Positions 31,678-42,773 are shown, numbered from the stretch's first letter. The stretch is DNA of 64,000 nt from Prorocentrum cordatum (GCA_963575745.1 CAUYUJ010012102.1:338878-402877); one strand, 5' to 3'. Translations and numbers: made by a program. The notes: generated from the sequence alone by a model not told the origin.

Positions 31678-33100
31678 CTAGGAGCCGCCCGTCTTGGCCG
31701 CCCCTCCGCTGTCGAGCTTGCGATGCTTCGTGTTCTGGACGTTGGCGACCATCTCGGCAAGCTGCTCGGGGCTGACGGACACGTCTCCCTCGCTCTTACC
31801 CTGGTGCATGGCTCGGTGCAGCTCCTCGACGTCATCTTTATCCCACACAAAGGATGACTCGCGTTTATCATGTCGACTTCCCTGCTCATCAGCATCAGGT
31901 TTCCCTCCTCCCCGATGCTCGCCGCCCCCGTTGTGAACGCCAGGCTCGCGAGCAGGAGGAGGCGCAGGAGACTTCGCCTGAGCAAGTTTGGCCGCCATGT
32001 TCTGCCTGTACAGCTCCTCCATCTTGGCGAACAGGGGGTTCGCCGAGAACGAGGTGTAGAACTGCAGCAGGTCAGGGTCCGACTTGAGCTGGTGAAGCTC
32101 GGGGTCAAGCCGCAATCTGTCGGGGGGCACTTCCATGCCAGCGTCTGCCGTGCCACTGAGCTTCGCCGCGTGCCCAGCGAGCTGCACCGAGAGGACCTGC
32201 TCCTCGCCGATCTTGCTCTCCAGGAAATCCTTCTTCTCGTCCAGCTCCTTCTGAACCTTCTCCAGCTTCTGCTGCAGGGACTGCAGGTCATGCTTCGCCC
32301 TGCTGATCTGCTTCTGGACCCGTTGAAGCTTCTGCGTGCACTGTTTGTGGGCCATAGCGGGCGTGCGCAGCAACTGGACCTGCAGCTTGGTCGCCTCCAG
32401 CTTCTTCTGAAGGTCGCGCACCAGCTCGTCCTCGCCATCGTCCTTGTACATCTTGATGGTCTGCTCGTACTTGGAGATCTTCGCCTGCAGCTCCGTTCGC
32501 TGCGCGACCGATGAAGACGCCGCCACGTTGTCTCCATGTTCACCTTCATCAATCTCCATGTCCGAGGACTTGCCGCTGCACTTCTTGAGCTTCTTGTTCT
32601 CTGCAAGGAGTTGCTTGAGCTGGTGCTGCATTTTGGCCATATCCTTGGCCTTCGGAGCCCAGGGCGCCAGGGTAGGCCGCAGGCCAGTCCTCCCACAAAC
32701 TTCGAGGGTGACTTCGTTGCAGGTGCACCGCTCTTGCCTGACTCCTTGGCTTTCTGCTCTGCCTTCCTGGCCTTCTGCACCACGTGGAAGGGGGCCGCCT
32801 TGCCGCAGCGGCAGACGATGCGGCACGCCCAGTTCGCACTCGTGCCGCAGCTGGGGCATCCCCACGTTGGTTCACGCGGCCCACGGAGAACCCGTGGTTG
32901 ACGTTCCTCAGGCTGCGGCACCATCGATCCCGAAGATGAGCCGTGGTGCTCGTCGAGTCTCTCTGCCGCGCTCTGCAGCAGGGCCTGGAGGCGGGGCGTG
33001 GCCTTGCCCGCGCAGGCGTGCAGCAGGGAGCGATCCGCCGCTCGGCAGAGTCGCGCACGATGATGGCTGGCCGCCTCCCTAGGCGGCGTCGTGCCGTGCG
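31678..33100 (-). pseudogene. LINE ORF1: zinc ribbon and coiled coil
   Basis: The upstream frame holds WGCPSCGTSANWACRIVCRC, a four-cysteine ribbon, then KARKAEQKAKESGKSGA. After a frame change near 32.69 kb the second frame (32865-31678) gives a long heptad-rich coiled coil (QHQLKQLLAENKKLKK through KLEKVQKELDEKKDFLESK), a Pro/Ala linker and an acidic tail (VWDKDDVEELHRAMHQ). LINE ORF1 proteins bind RNA and oligomerise through coiled coils. The N-terminus runs into the (GGA)n at 33178-33295, read as poly-Pro, so the true start is uncertain. Confidence 0.7.
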
Positions 33101-33177
33101 CTGGTCTCGGCGCGCGCGGGGGGGCCCTCGCCTGCGCTGGCAGGCACCCAGGGGGCACACCTCGCGAGCCGAAACTA

Positions 33178-33295
33178 GGAGGAGGAGGGGGAGGGGGAGG
33201 GGGAGGAGGAGGACGAGGAGGACGAGGAGGACGAGGAGGAGGAGGAGGAGGAGGAGGAGGAGGAGGAGGAGGAGGAGGAGGAGGAGGAGGAGGGG
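33178..33295. repeat. (GGA)n microsatellite
   Basis: GGA/GGGGGA units. On the minus strand it extends the ORF1 frame as poly-Pro, but that extension is probably not protein. Confidence 0.9.
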
Positions 33296-33344
33296 CCCTC
33301 TGGGGGTGCGAAGACACCGCTGTCCCCTCGGATCCAGGCCCCGG

Positions 33345-34162
33345 GTGCGCGCGGCGCCGTGCAACCCGCAGGCATCGTGTCCCGGGAGCGCGGCCGCAGC
33401 AGAGCTTGCGAGAGATCCTTATAACCCGCAGGAGTCCGCCCGCGGCCCTGGGAGTGCGAAGACACCGTTCTTCGCGCGGCGCCGTGCAGTTTGCAGGGAT
33501 CGTGTCCTGGGAGCGCGGACGCAGCAGAACTTGCGAGAGACCCTTCAAGGGCCCGCAGAAAATCCGCCGGAAGCCACTCAAGAATCCTACAGGAATCCAT
33601 CTGGACTCCTCCAGGAACCGCCGAACATCTTCCACAGTCTGAGTGGGGCCCACAGGGAGCCTTGAGGAAATCTTGAGGACCCCTTGGGAATCCTCGCTAA
33701 TCCTCCAAGAACCAGTAGATAACCTTCAGGAATCCCCAGCAGTCCTTCGGGAACCCACTGGAATCCCAAGGCATTGGTGGGAATTCTTCGGAACCCCAAA
33801 ACATCCGACGGATCTCCCATGGCCGCGGACACACTACAATTTTCTGTGGATCCTGGCCCTGGGAGCGCGGACGCAGCGTAATTCATTACGGATCCTGGCC
33901 ATGGGAGCGCGGGCGCAGTGTAACTTGCCAGGGATCGTGGCCGTGGGACTGCGCAAGCACTGTGATTTCCCATGGATCGTGGCCGTGGGGGCGCGGGCGC
34001 CGGGCAGTGGACGGCGGGCGCAGCGCAAGGTACGAGGGAGCCCTCAGCAGCATGCAGAATTCCGCCAGAATCCGCCCAAGAATCCTTAAGGAATACATCT
34101 GGACTCCGCCAACATCTTCAGACATCCTCCACAATCTGAATGGGGCACACAGGAAGCCTTGA
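33345..34162. repeat. Local repeat cluster upstream of LINE
   Basis: GGGAGCGCGGCCGCAGCAGA and GGGAGCGCGGACGCAGCAGA (33385, 33508), with GGCGCCGTGCA boxes before each, form a ~125-bp direct duplication. 33593-33665 and 34090-34162 are a second ~73-bp pair (CATCTGGACTCC...GGGAGCCTTGAG), about 75% identical. Confidence 0.8.
33849..34010. repeat. Exact 42-bp tandem repeat
   Basis: Units start GGATCCTGGCC or GGATCGTGGCC at 33849, 33891, 33933 and 33975, with a spacing of exactly 42 bp and GTGGGAGCGCGGGCGCAGTG inside. 42 is a multiple of three, so all frames stay open, but no protein is recognised. Confidence 0.9.
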
Positions 34163-36231
34163 GAATCCTCACAAGTCCTCCGGACAGTCGGCAGCAAACC
34201 TGCAGGAATCGCAAGGGGTCGTTTGGAAATCCATATCCACCGCCTCTTGGGACCTCAGGTCACCGGCTGTAGCAGCTCCGGACTCGGACCCAGAGAGCTC
34301 GACAATTTGAGTGGGAAACTGTCCCCCCCTCCCCCCCGCACAACGGCGCAATACCAGAATCGGCGCTGCAAGTACTAATGCTGACGGCAGGGAGGTGCCC
34401 GTGCCGAACAGGAGGCGTCTTGGATTGGGGGTGGGCTGGAGCGAGGAGCGAAGCTGGAGGAGGCGAGAGGGGGGGCGGGCGGGAGAGGAGAGCAAGAGCA
34501 GCGGGAGAAGAGGGCAACAGGGGGAAGCCAAGGAGCAAGGAGGGCGGATGGGAAAGCCAGCCAGCAACGGAAGACGCAGGATCCGTCTTACGGGACAGGA
34601 AAGTCGTGGTCCGGAGCCGCGAACTGCAACAAACACACCGGACACTGGAAACAAAGCACACCGTAGGACAACATTCTGGACGAACAGAATTTAGCCCCAG
34701 GACCTTCGGGGGGAAGTCGGACCCCATGCGTCTCCGCCTTCCCGCGCGCTGCGAGGAAGAAGCAAGACCGTCGATTGAAACATAAAAATGGGAATGAATC
34801 TGCCGACCCCCGACTTGGAGTCTAAAGGCGCGCCGCTGTCATGCGCAACGCAAACTCGCACCAAACGTACGGGTAAGCATCCTGAAATGACTTCTTGTCG
34901 TCGTGCTGGGGGCAAGCGTCGAATTGTTCCACCCGAACCAATGTCTGGGACAACTCCGGACCTTTCCAGTCGGCCAATACTGGTTCAGCATGACGGGCGG
35001 GTGGGAGCGGGAGTGTAACTAACGTTGAAGGCAAACAAATCTCGCCAGCCCTCTGGGAGAAGATAGTTTAGAGCGCCTTCTTTTCCAACTCCCTTCTTAA
35101 CCTTCGGTGAGGGGTTTATCACTGCTCTCTATCAGACCCACCCTCAATCGACCGGCCACCCCCCACCATCCCTGCCACAGAACAATTCAAAATGAACCTG
35201 GCGGCAGAACCTGGATCGTGACCGGGATCCCTTTGGGCACTTGGTACAATATTGGATTTTGACAGGGATGGCGGGTGCGAACTGAATTCTGAAACTTGGG
35301 CAGTCCTTCTCTGTGTGGTTGGAGGATTGCTCGCTGGATGCCTGAACTCCGAAAACAATTACCACTACTCTTGGAACTCGGAACGAGCCAATCGCGAGTG
35401 GGGCACCGAGTCTGCCATGTGGACTGACGTATGTCACGACGCGAGGCTCAAGCGACTGGTCAACCAGACTCTGGAGTTCCTCGTAAAGGGTGCCCTATAC
35501 GTCTCTGACCCAACGCTAGGCAGCATTTACCTTCCGAGAACGCATGCGTGTAGCGTATGCTGGTTAACGTCGAGCGCCAAGGGGAGGGCACTGGCCAGGA
35601 TAGCGACCCACCTCGCGATTGTATGCTACCCGCGTGGGAACAATGAGAGAAAGTCACCAACAAACGTCGTGTCACAATGATTTCCACGTGAGGCATTCCC
35701 CCTCGCCCTTCCGAACACGGGCGTCACCACGCGCCACACTGCCGCAGCCACAAGCAGGAGGCCTCGAGTGGCGGCACCGAGTAAAACGTAGAAATGGGAG
35801 CGAATCGAATAAGCTCCAAAACTTACATTATATACATGAAACACTGCACTGTTGAGTGCCTCTGGCGCCAGATGTTTCAACAACGCGACGATTCTGCTGA
35901 TGGAGGGCATGCAACTTCGACCCCGACTTGGACGAAGGGAAGAGCAACCGATGACATCACAACAAACGTATGATGATACGACAGCGCGTGCGAAACGCGA
36001 AATACATGCACGTACGTGGAGGTCAGAGTAGGCTGCCTGGCACATACCCGTATCGATGTCTGCTGCTGCTAGTCCATCTATAATTCCAAGTCTATCGGAA
36101 CAGATGGACCGAAAACAACGTGGAAGGACGCCGTGGCAAAACAACCGACAGAACCGAACCTGCCGAATGCAGCCAACTGCGACGTAGCCGCACCGGCCGC
36201 GCCGCGTACAGCAGCCTCCTCCTGTGCCGTG
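34163..36231. other. No recognised gene
   Basis: Two kilobases of unique-looking sequence. Frames up to 172 codons (minus 35626-36144) show no recognisable domain. I cannot support a gene. Confidence 0.4.
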
Positions 36232-36290
36232 TCCTTCTCCTCCTCCTCGGCCTCCTCCTCCTGCTTGTCCTCCTCCTCCTCCTCCTCCGA
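36232..36290. repeat. (CTC)n microsatellite
   Basis: Imperfect TCC/CTC units with CGG and CTTG interruptions. Confidence 0.85.
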
Positions 36291-36326
36291 TTGACAGTTT
36301 GGGGGGCTGCCCCTTTCAGCGGCTCC

Positions 36327-36553
36327 ACACTGTGTCAGTCCAACTCCTCCGCTCGATCCGCACCTGACACAGCCACAGCCATGGCAGAGCGCTGACCAAG
36401 AATCAGCCTGGAACATCGAACGCAATGCCTGCCCCCCTCATGAGCGCCTCCCCGTGTCAGCCAAACTCCTCCGCGCGATCCGAACTCGACACAGCCACAG
36501 CCGTGGCAGAGCGCCGACCAAGAACCAGCCCTGGAACCTCGCACGCAGTGCCT
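36327..36553. repeat. ~117-bp tandem duplication
   Basis: Two copies contain GTGTCAGTCCAACTCCTCCG, GACACAGCCACAGCC, GGCAGAGCGC and CAATGCCTGC, about 85% identical, the second starting near 36447. Confidence 0.85.
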
Positions 36554-36576
36554 GCTTCGGGAGCGGCCAAGAAGGG

Positions 36577-36755
36577 GGTGTCCAAGAGGGGGGGTGCAAA
36601 TCATGACCGGCGGCATGTGCGCGGCCCCGCGGGGGGGCCAGGGACGTAATGAAACAAGAAGAGGCGCCATGAAATCTGGGGGAATATCATGGCCCCCGCC
36701 ATGATGTCCCCCCCCCTAGTCATCACCCCCCTCTTTGCCGCCCCCGACATCTGTG
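36577..36755. mobile_element. AAGAGGGGGGTG MITE-like element, copy 1
   Basis: The left end CCAAGAGGGGGGGTGCAAAT is complementary to the right end ATCACCCCCCTCTTTG. The interior has CATGTGCGCGGCCC, GGGACGTAATGAAACAAGAA, GAATATCATGGCCC and GATGTCCCCCCCCCTAGTCA. A second copy is at 61862-62045, about 80% identical. No coding capacity. Confidence 0.8.
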
Positions 36756-36769
36756 CGACCGTGTTCGGG

Positions 36770-36990
36770 GATCTTCTGACCCGGGTCAATCCAGACCCGG
36801 GTCAGCAGGAAACCAAAAACTGCAATGCAGGAAAAAAAAACTGCAACGCAGGTCCTCGCAAACCCGGGTCAGCCAATACGCGCGGCCGCCTCGCGGCCAC
36901 GAGCGGCTCGCTAACCCGGGTCAGCCAGAGGGGGTCTTCGCAGGATCCTGCAGGATCCGGCGCCCTGGCTGACCCCCGTTTGCACTGACC
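36770..36990. repeat. Repeated palindrome TGACCCGGGTCA
   Basis: CTGACCCGGGTCA and three close relatives (GACCCGGGTCA, AACCCGGGTCA) occur at about 36777, 36796, 36866 and 36921. CTGACCCCCGT variants follow near 36966 and 36986. A CTGCAACGCAGG pair lies between. Regularly placed palindromes like this can bind dimeric proteins, but nothing here shows that. Confidence 0.65.
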
Positions 36991-37079
36991 CCCGTCTCGA
37001 GGCTCCCGACGTGTATCCGCGGGATCGCGCCCGGGAATTTAGACCGCGAGGGCGTGGATATGGATACGTTGGAGGCTCC

Positions 37080-37130
37080 CTAAATGGGCTCCGAGGAGAT
37101 GGGGTCGGACGATCGCGCCGCGTCGCCGAC
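37080..37130 (+). mobile_element. Lone arm of the 3.9-kb foldback family
   Basis: CTAAATGGGCTCCGAGGAGA and TGGGGTCGGACGATCGCGCC match the arm at 3914-3962 at about three quarters of positions. No partner arm is seen downstream, so this is a fragment. Confidence 0.6.
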
Positions 37131-37257
37131 TCACGCGCCGCCCCCGAGCAGTGCCTGCTCGAGCCCCGAGGGCCGGGCCGGGCTGCTGCGAGCACGCGCG
37201 GGAGACGCCCGAGAGAGGTGCTCACCGCACCGGCCCTCTTCGCGCGCGCGGCTGGCT

Positions 37258-37532
37258 CCACGAGTCTGTGGCGTCCCCCTCGGGCAGGGGCTTTGCCTAG
37301 GGGCACAAAAAGTGACATCAATATAAAAACTCGGAGGTCCGCGCGGATTTCTCGGATCGGCGCTGGGCGCCTCAGGCGCCGCCCCTGGCGCGCTCCGCGC
37401 GCCAGGGAGGGGGTCCAGCGCCGATCCGAGAAGTCCGCGAGGACCTCCGAGTTTTTCTGTTTCTGTCACTTCTTGTTCCCCTATCCACGAGTCTGCGGCG
37501 TCCCTCTCGGGCAGGGGCTTCGCCCGCCCACC
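37258..37532. mobile_element. Foldback element between direct repeats
   Basis: The arms 37307-37366 and 37415-37474 are inverted copies (CTCGGAGGTCC, CGGATCGGCGCTGG and AAGTGACA blocks, ~85% paired). The loop contains a perfect 11-bp hairpin, CCCTGGCGCGC/GCGCGCCAGGG (37385-37409 region). Both sides carry the ~46-bp direct repeat CACGAGTCTGTGGCGTCCCC plus CTCGGGCAGGGGCTT (37258-37303 and 37486-37531). The direct repeat may be part of the element or a long duplication made on insertion. Confidence 0.8.
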
Positions 37533-37550
37533 GGTCTCTCCCCCCTTCTC

Positions 37551-37747
37551 GCCATCGCTCGGACGTCCATTCCCCGTGCATGTTTCGATTTCGTGCGTGC
37601 ACTTTTCGCTAAATGATCAACTGGCCATCGCTCGGACGTCCATTCTCCGTGCAGTTTTCGATTTCGTGCGCGCATGTTTCGCCAAGTGATCAAAGATGCT
37701 CCTCGATGGCCCTCGCCGAGGAAAAGTGCACACGTCCGAGCGATGCC
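37551..37747. repeat. 73-bp tandem duplication plus inverted fragment
   Basis: GCCATCGCTCGGACGTCCAT starts at 37551 and 37624, and the copies are ~88% identical over 70 bp. 37718-37747 is an inverted piece of the same unit (complement GGCATCGCTCGGACGTGTGC). Confidence 0.85.
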
Positions 37748-37848
37748 AAGCCTTGGCCTAGACGAGGCGTTGGGCACTGCGAGGAGCCAGCACCCCCAAT
37801 TCGGCACGCGGCGGCTCCCGCGAGGCCCCCGTTCTCAATCGGCCCAGA

Positions 37849-38150
37849 GACGGCCTCCAGGATGCCCAAAGAGGGCCAGCAAAACTCGAAGACTACCTCC
37901 AGCACGCCTCCAAGGAGCCCGAGACGGCCTCCAGGATGCCCAAAGAGGGCCAACTAAACTCGAAGACTACCTCCAGCGTGCCTCCAAGAAGCCCGAGACG
38001 GCCTCCAGGATGCCCCAAGTAGGTCAACAAAACTCGAAGATGACCTCCAACGTGCCTCCAAGAAGCCCGAGACGGCCTCCAGGATGCCCCAAATAGGCCA
38101 ACAGCAGAAATTGAAGATGACCTCCGGCGTGCCTCCAAGAGACCGCGAGA
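37849..38150. repeat. 74-bp tandem repeat, four units
   Basis: GACGGCCTCCAGGATGCCC starts at 37849, 37923, 37997 and 38071, a constant 74-bp spacing. The middle is ACTCGAAGACTACCTCCAGC and the end CGCCTCCAAGGAGCCCGA. Divergence rises in the fourth unit. 74 is not a multiple of three, so this is not a coding repeat. Confidence 0.9.
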
Positions 38151-39253
38151 GCACCCCGAGACACCCCCAAGTGGCCACTGAAGGTCCCAAGGAGGCCCTC
38201 GACATGACCAAACTACTGAAACATGCAATGCGTTGGTCCACGACGTTTGTAATATCGAATGTGTAACTTCAGACGGGCCGCTGATGCCCCAAGATGGCCC
38301 CAACATCAGCCAATAGAGGTCGAACGGGGGCCCATGAAGGCTCCAAGGCGGTTCCAAGAGCGACCAGGGAGAGGTCCAAGGGACGACGTGTCGCACTCCA
38401 GAGGGGTGCAGGGGGAGGGCAATCGGCGCCGCATGATTTTCATCGGGTTCCTCTGACATGGCCTAAAGAGGAATCGAAAGGTCTATGCGCAGATGCCTCT
38501 GATTTACACGCAGAAGCTGTCTTAGTATACGCGTCGCATCAGGCACAAACCCCAATGTTGTTCTTGTGTATAACTGAACAACCGATTGCATTGTCGTCGG
38601 CATCGTATCCACAACTACACTGAGGCCCCGTCAACCCAGAAAGACAGCGACTCCTCCACTTCTAGCTCCATGACACGAAATATCGTCCACACGTGTGATG
38701 TTCGCTATTGAAGTGATTATCGACCAGCTGGGCCTGAACTGTCGCATCCTGCGTTGACACCTCATGCAACTCCTATGTCTCATTTAATGGATAATCTGAC
38801 TGGTGGATACGCATAACGATGCGAACTACTTCTATTGTGTTTCCGCGCACGGTGCTGCCAACGATACTCGACAGACAATATACAAGAGATGGTGTACACA
38901 AATACGGTCCGTCCTACACAACCGGCCATTGTGAAACGATACGTGCCGCCTGTTGCACATCCGAATGTCATCGCACACGGGACGCATAGAGAAAACGGAA
39001 TGAGACACGCCAACTGAAAGCACACGCGATCGAAACTCGACTTTGGTGGGATCGTTCCAAGGCGTTAGTTGCACATCCAGGAATATGATATCGTGCACGC
39101 AACGTGGCCGCGTCAGGAACCACAGAAGTGTTCCCTGCCTCTTCTCTGGCCTGCTGCTGCACCCGCTCCTCTCCGGAAGGACCCCACCCATCCATCTGGG
39201 GTGCACCGATCTTGGCGGGCTTAGGATAAGTGAATACCCCCTCCTGGTCCACC
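38151..39253. other. No recognised gene
   Basis: Begins with decayed CCCAAG-type units, then about 800 bp of lower-GC unique DNA. No coding motif recognised. Confidence 0.4.
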
Positions 39254-39440
39254 TACTCCAGATTTCGTAATAAAAGGGAGGGGGTCTGGACCCTCCAAGA
39301 CGAGCCATTTCAGACCCCCCCCCGTGGGAGAACCCTCCAGAACATCGTCCCCAGACCCCCCCAGGCCCTCCAAGAGAGCCTGGAAGAGACCCCCCCCCCC
39401 GAAATGAGACCCCCCTCCCTTTCTTACGAGATCTGGCGTA
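39254..39440 (+). mobile_element. TA-bounded MITE, copy 1
   Basis: TACTCCAGATTTCGTAATAA at the left; TCTTACGAGATCTGGCGTA at the right is its imperfect complement. 187 bp. The interior is CCC-rich with GACGAGCCATTTCAGACC and CCAAGAGAGCCTGGAAGAGA. TA at both ends fits insertion at a TA dinucleotide as in Tc1/mariner-type elements. Confidence 0.85.
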
Positions 39441-39676
39441 TCCCGAGTCCATGGGGCAGCCTGGCCAAGGTCGGTGAGGCCAACAGATCATGGCGTCCTC
39501 TGGCCCACATTTTCCCTCCGCCGCCTATGCCGAGGGCGCCGTCCCGCAGATTCGAGAGCGTGGGCTCCACCGCCTCCTGCCTTCGCCTCGGCGCCGACAT
39601 CTCGGCCTCCCCTGCCAAGTATACCCGCTGAGGAATTGGAGACATCGCGGGGACGGGGTGACTCAAACCCGTCAGG
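39441..39676. other. Spacer between inverted TA-MITE copies
   Basis: 236 bp of unique sequence between two oppositely oriented copies. Confidence 0.5.
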
Positions 39677-39864
39677 TACTCGAGGTTTCGTAATAACAGG
39701 AGGGGGGTCTCATTTCGGGGGGGGTCTCTTCCAGGCTCTCTTGGAGGGCCTGGGGGGGTCTGGGGACGATGTTCTGGAGGGTTCTCCCACGGGGGGGGGT
39801 CTGAAATGGCTTGTCTTGGAGGGTCCAGACCCCCTCTCTTTTATTTATTACAAAATCTGGGGTA
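39677..39864 (-). mobile_element. TA-bounded MITE, copy 2
   Basis: 188 bp, inverted relative to copy 1. Ends TACTCGAGGTTTCGTAATAA and TTATTACAAAATCTGGGGTA, with TA at 39677-39678 and 39863-39864. The interior is closely matched to copy 3 at 63735. Confidence 0.85.
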
Positions 39865-40367
39865 ACTCTAAACCGTCAGGTAGCGCGGCATGCCCCCGAG
39901 AGGCCCCCGAAACCCTCCCGAGAGGGCTCCAGCTCCTCAGAAGAACCCCGGCGCTGCAGAGCACAACCTCTAGACGGCCGATGGCATCCTCCCAACCGCC
40001 GTCGAAAGGCCCTACAGTCGGAGCCCTGAAGAAGGAACCCTTCTCGTTGGGGAGGGGCTCCGCGTTCCTTAAGTGTTTCACAGCTTGCCTCAAGGTTTCC
40101 TTATGTTTTCGATCGGAAATCGAAGTTTCACTTATGGAAAAAACGGTGCCTCGTTCCTTATTTTGGGTTCCTTAGGTCAAGGCCCCGACTGTACAGGAAT
40201 CTGGGAATCTGTCAGCCGAGCCCACCCCGCCGTAGGATTGGAATCCCTCTCGAAACCAAAACAACTGCGGACCGCGCGCTGCACGCAGGAACCCGTGCAT
40301 GCCGCCCCGTCGCGCGGCCTCGGCGGGCCACTCCCGCGCGCTCAGAGGCCGTTCGACGGGATCACTG
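39865..40367. other. No recognised gene
   Basis: Unique-looking sequence with no supported coding region. Confidence 0.4.
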
Positions 40368-41056
40368 TCGTATTCTTCTTCTTCGTCTTCTTCTTCTTCT
40401 TCCTCTTCTTCTTTGTCTTACTCCTCGTCCTCCGCCTCCTCCTCCTCCTCCTCCTCCTCCTCCTCCTCCCTCCCTCCCTCCCCCTCCCTCCCTCCCTCCT
40501 CCCTCCGTCCTCCCTCCTCCTCCCCCTCCTCCCTCCTCCTCCTCCTCTCCCTCCCCCTCCTTCTCCCCCCTCTCACTCCTCCTCCTCCGCCTCCTCCCCC
40601 TCCTTCTTTCCTCCTCCTACTCCTCCTCCCTCCTTCTGCTCCTCTCCTCCTCCCCTCATCATCCTCCTCGATCCCTCCTCCTCCTCCTCCTCCTCCTCCT
40701 CCTCCTCCTCCTCCTCCTCTCCTCTCCTCTCCTCCCTCCTCCTCCTCCTCCTCCTCCTCCTCCTCCTCCTCCACGTCCTCTCCTCCTCCTCTCTCCTCCT
40801 CTCCTCCTCCTCTCCTGCTCCTCCCTCCTCTCCTCCCTCCCTCCCTCCCTCCCGCCCTCCTCCTCCTCCCTCCCCTCCCTCCCCCTCCTCCCTCCCTCCC
40901 CTCCCTCCTCCTCCCCCTCCTTCCTCCTCCTTCCTCCTCCTCCTCCTCCTCCTCCTCCTCTCCTTCTCTCCTCCTCCTCCCTCCTCCTCCTCCTCTCCCC
41001 CGCCTCCCCCGCCTCCTCCGCCTCCGCTTCTCCTCCTGCTCCTCCTCATCCTGCTC
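40368..41056. repeat. (CTC/CTT)n low-complexity block
   Basis: Starts as CTTCTT, then nearly 700 bp of CTC with CCCTCC variants. First part of a 1.7-kb composite simple-repeat block. Confidence 0.95.
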
Positions 41057-41685
<629 letters not shown>

Positions 41686-42035
41686 CCTCCTCCGACTCCT
41701 CCGACTCCTCCTGCTCCTCCTGCTGCTCCTCCTCCTGCTCCTCTTCGTCCTCCTCCTCCTCCTCTTCGTCCTCCTCCTCCTCCTCCTCTTCCTCCTCCTC
41801 CTCCTCCTCCTCCTCCTCCTCCTCCCCGGTATCGTTCTCCTTCTGTCTCGATTTCTCTGTCTCTCCTCCTCCTCCTCCTCCTCCTCCTCCTCCTCCTCCT
41901 CCTCCTTCTCCTCCTCCTCCTCCCCCCTATCACACCTCCTCCCTCTTCATTCCTCCTCCTCCATCTCCTCTCGTCCTCCCTCCTCATCCTCTTTCACGCC
42001 TCCTCCTCCTCATCATCCTTTTCCTTCTTGTTCTC
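41686..42035. repeat. (TCC)n block
   Basis: CTCCTC repeats with CGT, TTC and short unique interruptions, ending at CTCATCATCCTTTTCC. Confidence 0.9.
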
Positions 42036-42122
42036 GTTGTCCCCCCCGAAATGCCAAATGCTTTTCGCAAGGCCGAAGTGTCCGCCGCTCGCTCGCAAGC
42101 CTACTGACCCCCCCCATCCAAA

Positions 42123-42650
42123 TCACGGCGCCTCAAGTTTCAGCGGAAAGGGGCCCGAAACTCCCAAACGCAGCGTGTATGGATACACATTGCCCACGAA
42201 GGTGGGAAGGATCGGGAGGGGCATCAATCTAACACCCCCCCGCATCCCAGGAACGTATTGGAATTCACAGGTGCTGCGTATTCGGCTTCTTTTGGAAGCG
42301 CACGTCCGACCCGAACATATAGCACTACATCTTGTAGTACGTCGTCTCCCGAACGGTATGGCCAGAAACGCCACGGAGCTTGTGCACAACATTTCCGCAC
42401 GGGCGCGTCGTTTTGGCGTGGCCAAATACACATGTGATATGTGCATGCTGGACCGGTGCCGATGTGCGTGTGTCCAAAGTGTACGCATTCGCACAGACAT
42501 CATGCTGGTGATACTCTGGCACCACAACCTTCCGACCACCAGTGCCCTCTGGGACAGACGGGCAACCTGACATGCGGTGACCACGTGTATCCTTTTGTTC
42601 CATGGGCTGGCACGGTGCTCTAGAGCCAAAATTGCTTCGGTATCTGTCAT
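42123..42650 (-). CDS. Open frame following a spliced-leader relic
   Basis: 175 codons on the minus strand, starting MTDTEAIL and running to a stop at 42123. The first codons overlap a degenerate copy of the dinoflagellate spliced leader (42620-42641). That would fit a cDNA of a trans-spliced mRNA reinserted in the genome. No domain is recognised; composition (Arg, Ser, Thr, Cys) is plausible but not diagnostic. Confidence 0.25.
   Translation of the reverse strand: MTDTEAILALEHRASPWNKRIHVVTACQVARLSQRALVVGRLWCQSITSMMSVRMRTLWTHAHRHRSSMHISHVYLATPKRRARAEMLCTSSVAFLAIPFGRRRTTRCSAICSGRTCASKRSRIRSTCEFQYVPGMRGGVRLMPLPILPTFVGNVYPYTLRLGVSGPFPLKLEAP
42620..42641 (-). other. Dinoflagellate spliced-leader relic
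   Basis: The minus strand reads A, then CCGAAGCAATTTTGGCTC, then TAG. Against the known dinoSL (D, then CCGTAGCCATTTTGGCTC, then AAG) it matches 19 of 22 positions, counting A at the degenerate first site. Genomic SL relics next to coding sequence are a recognised sign of mRNA recycling in dinoflagellates. Whether this one is functional cannot be told. Confidence 0.6.
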
Positions 42651-42679
42651 TGCTTACAAGCAAGAGCAGGCACGCACGC

Positions 42680-42773
42680 ACACAGACCCAGACACAGACA
42701 CACACACACACAGACACACACCCACACATATACACAGAGACACACACACACACGCACACGCACACGCACACGC

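Larger units (their letters stand above)
25642..33180 (-). mobile_element. LINE-type non-LTR retrotransposon, decayed
   Basis: Minus-strand element with ORF1 (zinc ribbon plus coiled coil) then ORF2 (APE-type endonuclease, reverse transcriptase, zinc knuckle, RNase H, C-terminal zinc finger, tandem repeat domain). Order and content match an APE/RNase H-bearing LINE. At least five frame changes, one internal stop in the endonuclease and a changed RT active-site residue indicate an inactive copy. The 5' edge is set near the (GGA)n at 33178; the 3' edge at the (GGA)n/(GAT)n block near 25645-25725, possibly its tail. Both edges are estimates. Confidence 0.85.

Noticed and set aside
35626-36144. 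172-codon minus-strand open frame
   Set aside because: No family resemblance and no start or splice context.
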